Made by a program: the position numbers and the translations under genes. 9,919 nt of DNA. Source: Verrucomicrobiota bacterium. Its GTDB lineage: Bacteria; Verrucomicrobiota; Verrucomicrobiia; Verrucomicrobiales; Verrucomicrobiaceae. Below the pieces are notes generated by a model. It had not been told where the DNA came from and ran no database searches. It saw only the letters and a program-made list of their open reading frames with translations. Below, piece by piece: positions 6,245-9,919 of this stretch. The first letter of the stretch is position 1. Each line of letters opens with the position of its first letter. The DNA lies in the NCBI GenBank assembly GCA_021413535.1, contig JAIOQF010000043.1:1-9919 (forward strand), written 5' to 3'.

Positions 6245-7477
6245 CTACCAATTCCTGGCAATCCAACCTTCACCGATGAACTCGGTGATCCAAACCTGAT
6301 TGTCCGACTTGCTGTTTTCCGGATAGGCGATCTTCAGCATCAATGGCTGCGCCTGCCCATGACTTTTCTCGGCAATACTCTTCAGCACGCCCCCCAGTGT
6401 CTCCGATTTTTTCAAATAGCCGTATATCACCGGCGACTGCGGTTCCACTGGATTGACGAGTTTCAAACAGAGCAGCCCTTCTGAATCCGAGAACTCACCG
6501 CTGTAAAAATTAGCTGGTGTGACCAGAAAACGAAACATCACTCCGGTGTGCGGGCGCTTGGCTTTGAGTTCGGCCCAGTCCATCTCGCTATAGAGAACGA
6601 AGCTGGCCCAATCGACCAGATACTTCCCAGACTTGGCCTTTCCGACCAAAGCCTCCCGTCGTGCTCCTCCTGCAAGAACCACGTTGAAAGTGTATGTGAA
6701 GGCACCGTGAAGATTGACATCGCGCGCTTCGATTCGCTCGTAGGCCACCGGTCCATCGCCATGCAAGGCGTAGTAGCTCCGCATCCGCTTTTCATTAATT
6801 GTCCGATCTCTGATCATGCCGAGGCGTTCATCAACGGTTTTCGCGGTGAGAAAATTGGCTACGGCTTGTTTCGCTGTCTCCAGATCCGTCAGTTGAGTGC
6901 CCGCCGGCACTTGGGGAGCGGGAACATGGCTGGGCTCGACTACGGATGACTGCGTTTCAACCTTGGATGGTTGCGGTTCAATCTTGGAAGTCCAGTGCTC
7001 AAGCGCGATCTCACTCGGAGACTGCGAACTGGCCGTGCTCTCATCGCCCACATCCAGCGTCGGTGTTCCACGCAATAACTGTCCAACGCGGATGATCGCG
7101 TTCACCGGTCCTGACCACCATTGATAATAATTACCCACGACCAGAACAATCATGCTGCTGAAAATCACCAGTCCCCATTGCAACTGCTTGATGCGGGTCT
7201 GAACTTCTGGATCAAAAATCAGTCGGTCTCTCGGACCTGCGACCATCGGCCAGGAATCAGTTCGCCCGGTCAGCGCACTCGCACCGTCGTTGTCGTAATC
7301 CGATGTCTCCCTTGGCACGGTCAGCAAAGCTCTGCGTCCTACTTTTCCATCGCGCGTCGCAAGCTGGAGGATGATGCTCTTCCCGCAATTCGGACACTCG
7401 CGCGAACGCGTGACTGAAGTCGTCGGGACTTCCACATTTTGCTCGCAGTGAGGACAGACAATGCAGGTCAGGGGCAT
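6245..7477 (-). CDS. Zinc-ribbon, single-TM protein with uncharacterised C-terminal domain
   Basis: A 410-residue protein of unknown function. The N-terminus is a zinc ribbon with two cysteine knuckles, CPHC (C8/C11) and CPNC (C28/C31). A linker is followed by one transmembrane helix at about 99-121 (QWGLVIFSSMIVLVVGNYYQW), then a Ser/Pro/Glu-rich spacer (about 145-190) with a threefold 7-residue repeat. A folded C-terminal region (about 200-410) contains VDWASFVLYSEMDWAELKA and ends in GEGWIARNW. The layout (cytoplasmic zinc ribbon, anchor, extracytoplasmic domain) is one I associate with Verrucomicrobiota hypothetical proteins, but I know no assigned role. ATG 7477 (MPLTCIVCPHC) is preferred over an upstream TTG at 7498 because it places the ribbon at the N-terminus. 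It is divergent from the SUMF1-like gene and converges on the clipped SIMPL gene with 56 nt between them. No obvious terminator lies in that gap. Confidence 0.82.
   Translation of the reverse strand: MPLTCIVCPHCEQNVEVPTTSVTRSRECPNCGKSIILQLATRDGKVGRRALLTVPRETSDYDNDGASALTGRTDSWPMVAGPRDRLIFDPEVQTRIKQLQWGLVIFSSMIVLVVGNYYQWWSGPVNAIIRVGQLLRGTPTLDVGDESTASSQSPSEIALEHWTSKIEPQPSKVETQSSVVEPSHVPAPQVPAGTQLTDLETAKQAVANFLTAKTVDERLGMIRDRTINEKRMRSYYALHGDGPVAYERIEARDVNLHGAFTYTFNVVLAGGARREALVGKAKSGKYLVDWASFVLYSEMDWAELKAKRPHTGVMFRFLVTPANFYSGEFSDSEGLLCLKLVNPVEPQSPVIYGYLKKSETLGGVLKSIAEKSHGQAQPLMLKIAYPENSKSDNQVWITEFIGEGWIARNW
6926..6988 (-). repeat. Three degenerate 21-nt tandem units coding a heptapeptide repeat
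   Basis: Within the spacer of the zinc-ribbon protein, three adjacent 21-nt units (6988-6968, 6967-6947, 6946-6926) encode SKIEPQP, SKVETQS and SVVEPSH. They sit just after the membrane helix in the flexible, presumably extracytoplasmic stalk. The DNA units are similar but diverged, so this is an old in-frame duplication that lengthens the stalk. Confidence 0.7.
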
Positions 7478-7626
7478 GAGTGGTGGGCGGACGATCAAGG
7501 TAGATGACCCGGCGCGAATGGCAACTTGACGGGCATAACATAATCGCCCGCTTGGGGCGGCACATTAAATTGTCGCGTCGTCCTCGACGGCGGGACAGGT
7601 TGCTCTTATGTTACCGTTCTCTGATC
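7478..7626. promoter_or_regulatory. Divergent control region between the zinc-ribbon and SUMF1-like genes
   Basis: This 149-nt spacer separates two genes that point away from each other, so it should hold both promoters. Three small symmetries are visible. CGGGC...GCCCG (7530-7534 and 7546-7550) flanks an A+T-rich 11-nt core. TAACATAA (7536-7543) recurs inverted as TTATGTTA (7606-7613). A tight hairpin CGTCG-TCCT-CGACG lies at 7576-7589. Any of these might be an operator or leader structure, but 5-8-bp matches are near chance level in a spacer this long. I see no convincing -35/-10 pair. Confidence 0.3.
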
Positions 7627-9063
7627 ATGTCCCTATCAAAGAGTTTTCAAGGATTTCCCAGTGCCTGCGCGTGGATCGCGATGATGTCACTGCTGACGGG
7701 TGGCATCCCTCTTCTCGCGGCTGAGAACAACGTCTTCCGCAACAGCCTAGGCATGGAGTTCCGGGAAGTCGCCGGGACGAGGGTGAAGTTTTCCGTGTGG
7801 GAGACACGGGTGATGGACTGGGAAGCCTATCTCAAGGCTAAGGGTTTGACCTGGGATCACAAGCTCCCCTTTCCTCAGGATGGCATGCATCCGGCGGTGA
7901 ACATTACGCTGAAAGAGGCGCTGGCATTTTGTGAATGGCTGACGGAGACGGAGCAAGCCGCGCTGGTGATCAACCGGACACAATCCTACCGGCTCCCGAC
8001 TAATCTGGAATGGGATGTGGCGGCGGGACTTCAGTCGGCGCAGGACGTCACACGAACGGTCACATCAGCTGAACCGGACGATTTTCCATGGGGTCATGAA
8101 TGGCCGCCACCGCGCGATGCCGGCAACTACAACGCAAAGCGCATCGAGGGTGCGGAGAGTGACGAGTTTAGATACACGGCGCCAGTCGGACGCTTCAAGC
8201 CATCGCCGGATGGACTTTACGATCTGGGAGGCAATGCCTGGGAGTGGGTCTGTGACGTGAACAACGGGGCAAATTCAGCGGGCGTGTTGCGCGGCGGTTC
8301 CTGGATGCACTGGCGGCGAGATTTTCTGGCCAGCTCCTATAAGCTGGAGGTAAAAGATAACGCGCGCAGTCCCGGCATGGGATTCCGCTGCGTGCTGGAA
8401 GACACGTTCTACGCCCGCGCGATGGCGGATCGCGATGAAGCGGCGGCGCGCGCCCGGCGCACGCAGATTCTCCAGAAGCCCAAGGTGCCAGAAGAAGAGG
8501 TGCGTAAAGTCGTGGCCCAACGCAACGCCGAAGCCGCCAGCGCGGCCGAAACGAAAAAAAACGCTGTAACCCTCGCAAGCATCGGAAAAGCGGCGATCAC
8601 CATGGCAGTGGCCGGCAAGCCATTCGATAATTCGCTGAACATGAAAATGCTGCCACTGCCCGGGCAGAATTCCCTCCTGGGAGAACATGAAGTGCGCGTG
8701 ACAGATTTTCGCAGATTCATTTTAGCCAACACCCGGTCGTCTGCCGAGGATGCATATTTCAGAAAAAATCCTGATCATCCGGCGACCTATATTTCGTGGA
8801 CGGAGGCAACAGATTTTTGCGTCTGGTTGACGGCCCGGGAAAGGTTGCTGGGCATGATACCTCCAGACGCGAGCTACCGTCTGCCCAAAACATCCGAATG
8901 GCGCCTGGCAGCTGCAGCGGGAAATGTAACGGCTGATCCATCCCAGTTTGTCTGGGGTTCAGCCTGGCCGCCGCCGGCCGGAGTGGTCAACATCCAATCG
9001 TCAGGCCTCAAAGATGTAAAATTCTATCCCGCAGGGCATAATGGATTTTTTGATCTCGCTTGA
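7627..9063 (+). CDS. Exported protein with two SUMF1-like domains, second one broken
   Basis: ATG 7627 gives a signal peptide (hydrophobic stretch ending IPLLAA, cleavage predicted after about residue 32) on a 478-residue product. An upstream in-frame extension lacks coding character. Domain 1 (about 35-257) is a complete SUMF1/FGE-sulfatase fold: NSLGMEFREV, HPAVNITLKEALAFCEWL, YRLPTNLEWDVAAG, FPWGHEWPPP, GLYDLGGNAWEWVCD, VLRGGSWMHW and MGFRCVLE. An Ala/Arg/Lys/Glu-rich, probably coiled-coil linker follows (258-325). Domain 2 (from about 332) repeats the pattern (FDNSLNMKMLP, HPATYISWTEATDFCVWL, SYRLPKTSEWRLAAAAG, FVWGSAWPPP, GFFDLA) but stops there. True formylglycine-generating enzymes need two cysteines after the RGGS motif. 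Domain 1 has none in that segment, so a binding or structural role is more likely than sulfatase activation. The missing end of domain 2 lies just downstream in another frame. Partners and substrate are unknown. Confidence 0.82.
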   Translation: MSLSKSFQGFPSACAWIAMMSLLTGGIPLLAAENNVFRNSLGMEFREVAGTRVKFSVWETRVMDWEAYLKAKGLTWDHKLPFPQDGMHPAVNITLKEALAFCEWLTETEQAALVINRTQSYRLPTNLEWDVAAGLQSAQDVTRTVTSAEPDDFPWGHEWPPPRDAGNYNAKRIEGAESDEFRYTAPVGRFKPSPDGLYDLGGNAWEWVCDVNNGANSAGVLRGGSWMHWRRDFLASSYKLEVKDNARSPGMGFRCVLEDTFYARAMADRDEAAARARRTQILQKPKVPEEEVRKVVAQRNAEAASAAETKKNAVTLASIGKAAITMAVAGKPFDNSLNMKMLPLPGQNSLLGEHEVRVTDFRRFILANTRSSAEDAYFRKNPDHPATYISWTEATDFCVWLTARERLLGMIPPDASYRLPKTSEWRLAAAAGNVTADPSQFVWGSAWPPPAGVVNIQSSGLKDVKFYPAGHNGFFDLA

Positions 9064-9206
9064 TTTGCGGTGGATCCTGGAAGAGCAAAACGCGGGAGGA
9101 ACTGCTGATCAATTCCGTGCAGAAGATGCCGCCCGTGACGCGTGCGCCGGAAATTGGTTTTCGAATTCTGCTGGAATTTGCCACGGGAAATGAAGACCGA
9201 CGCTGA
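9064..9206 (+). pseudogene. Detached 3' remnant of the second SUMF1-like domain
   Basis: From 9069 a different frame reads GGSWKSKTREELLINSVQ, then TRAPEIGFRILLEFATGNED and a stop at 9204-9206. This aligns with RGGSWMHWRRDF and ARSPGMGFRCVLED of the intact first domain, so it is the original C-terminus of domain 2. Between GFFDLA (ending at 9060) and GGSW only 8 nt remain, whereas domain 1 has 21 residues there, including the GNAWEW core motif. The simplest reading is a deletion of roughly 55 nt, not a multiple of three, that removed the motif and shifted the frame. The stop codon overlaps an ATG of the next gene (TGATG), a sign of former translational coupling. A sequencing or assembly error remains possible. 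Confidence 0.8.
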
Positions 9207-9207
9207 T

Positions 9208-9211
9208 GGAG
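9208..9211 (+). promoter_or_regulatory. Shine-Dalgarno sequence selecting the TPR gene start
   Basis: GGAG lies 9 nt before the ATG at 9221, the best-placed ribosome-binding sequence in the window. It favours 9221 over the ATG at 9206 that overlaps the preceding stop codon. Confidence 0.55.
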
Positions 9212-9220
9212 ATTCATAAC

Positions 9221-9919
9221 ATGCCACCCGACCCGGCACCGCCGGAGGAAACCGAGAGCGAGAAGCCGGTGCATCATCGCAGGCACCGGCGTCCATGGAT
9301 CATCATCGGTGTGATCGTCCTGGCCCTGGCGAGCCTGCTCGCCGTCAGACTTAAGGAACGATGGGAACGATCCCGCAATCAGAAAACCATGATGGAATCC
9401 ACCCGCCTTTTCGAAAAAGGCGAGACAGAACGCGCGATCTTGCTGTTGTCGAAAATGCTCCAGAAAGCACCGAATAATCCGACCGTGCTGCGCGATCTTG
9501 CTCGCAAGTTCGACGAGTTTCAGCGGTGGAATGACTCGCTGGGCTTGTGGGAGAGATTGTCGAAGCGGCCGGAAGCCACGGATGACGACCGGATCGAGTA
9601 TGCCGGTGCGCTACTCAAATCAGGTGATGACAGCACGGCGCGAAAGCTGCTGGAGTCACTACCCGCAACCGTGCGTCAGCGTTCACGCTATGTAGAATTG
9701 CAGGCAATTTTGCTCCAGCAAGAGGGACGCAATCAAGAGGCGGAGAAGCTGATGGTTGAAGTTTGGCAAAGAACCGCCAACGAGCCCGCCTCCCGTTTGA
9801 GACTTGCCCAGATGGGATTCGCCAACCTGCCTGACGCCGTGCGCGGGGATACCGCGCGCATACTTTGGGAATTCGCCAGGGACATCGGACCGCTCTCGAT
9901 CGACGCGCTGGTCACGCTG
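9221..9919 (+). CDS. Membrane-anchored TPR-like protein, cut by window edge
   Basis: The frame is open to the right edge (233 residues seen, no stop). A short proline/acidic and His/Arg-rich cytoplasmic tail (MPPDPAPPEE, then HHRRHRRPW) precedes one transmembrane helix (about 26-42, WIIIGVIVLALASLLAV). The positive charges before it put the rest outside the cytoplasm. From about residue 58 the sequence is all helical with TPR-like helix pairs: ESTRLFEKGETERAILLLSK followed by KAPNNPTVLRDLARKF, and later AGALLKSGDDSTARKLLESL and LQQEGRNQEAEKLMVEVW. Such proteins usually scaffold protein-protein contacts. The start at 9221 has a good GGAG; ATG 9206 is the alternative. The gene sits directly behind the broken SUMF1-like gene with overlapping stop and start codons, so the two exported or anchored proteins probably worked together. 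The specific role is unknown and the C-terminal portion is not visible. Confidence 0.78.
   Translation, partial: MPPDPAPPEETESEKPVHHRRHRRPWIIIGVIVLALASLLAVRLKERWERSRNQKTMMESTRLFEKGETERAILLLSKMLQKAPNNPTVLRDLARKFDEFQRWNDSLGLWERLSKRPEATDDDRIEYAGALLKSGDDSTARKLLESLPATVRQRSRYVELQAILLQQEGRNQEAEKLMVEVWQRTANEPASRLRLAQMGFANLPDAVRGDTARILWEFARDIGPLSIDALVTL

Noticed and set aside
7504..7626. 41-codon N-terminal extension of the SUMF1-like protein
   Set aside because: The extension is Arg-rich with no coding character and would bury the clear signal peptide that starts at ATG 7627.
7627..9063. Catalytic formylglycine-generating enzyme (sulfatase activator)
   Set aside because: No cysteine pair follows the RGGS motif in either domain, and no sulfatase gene is nearby.

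Overview
The window looks like chromosomal DNA from a GC-rich bacterium, most probably of the Verrucomicrobiota/PVC group. This assignment is an inference. It rests on a zinc-ribbon/membrane-anchor protein of a type common in that phylum, tandem SUMF1-like (formylglycine-generating-enzyme fold) domains on one exported protein, a TPR protein with an N-terminal membrane anchor, and mostly weak Shine-Dalgarno sequences. The housekeeping genes (rpsN, fumC, mgtE) are intact or simply cut by the window edge.

Left arm, minus strand (2915 down to 1): rpsN (zinc-free ribosomal protein S14), then a strong intrinsic terminator, then a tightly packed trio. The trio is an FmdB-type zinc-ribbon protein, a CNNM/CorC-type membrane protein with CBS and CorC_HlyC domains, and an MgtE-type magnesium channel whose start overlaps the CorC gene. 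Both CNNM and MgtE families handle divalent cations, so this looks like a magnesium-homeostasis cluster downstream of a ribosomal protein gene. The MgtE gene runs off the left edge.

Middle, plus strand (3080-6188): a 27-codon single-pass membrane peptide gene sits 3 nt in front of a complete class II fumarase gene (fumC). Next comes an A+T-richer gene of unknown function whose C-terminal half carries an R-x5-H motif in a helical context, reminiscent of HEPN ribonucleases. After that is a SIMPL-domain membrane-anchored protein that stops before the end of the family fold. The A+T-rich gene and the clipped SIMPL gene suggest that this is accessory or rearranged DNA behind fumC.

Right arm (6245-9919): a minus-strand zinc-ribbon/membrane/C-terminal-domain protein of unknown function faces away from a plus-strand exported protein with two SUMF1-like domains, across a 149-nt divergent spacer. 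Neither SUMF1-like domain has the catalytic cysteines of true formylglycine-generating enzyme. The second domain is broken: the frame stops at 9063, and the missing C-terminal part of the fold is readable in another frame up to 9206. That remnant's stop codon overlaps an ATG at the start of a membrane-anchored TPR-like gene that continues past the right edge, which suggests the two were once a translationally coupled operon.

The items most worth a second look are the HEPN-like gene, the broken tandem SUMF1-like gene, the small membrane peptide in front of fumC, and the C-terminally clipped SIMPL gene. I found no rRNA, tRNA, CRISPR array or insertion sequence.
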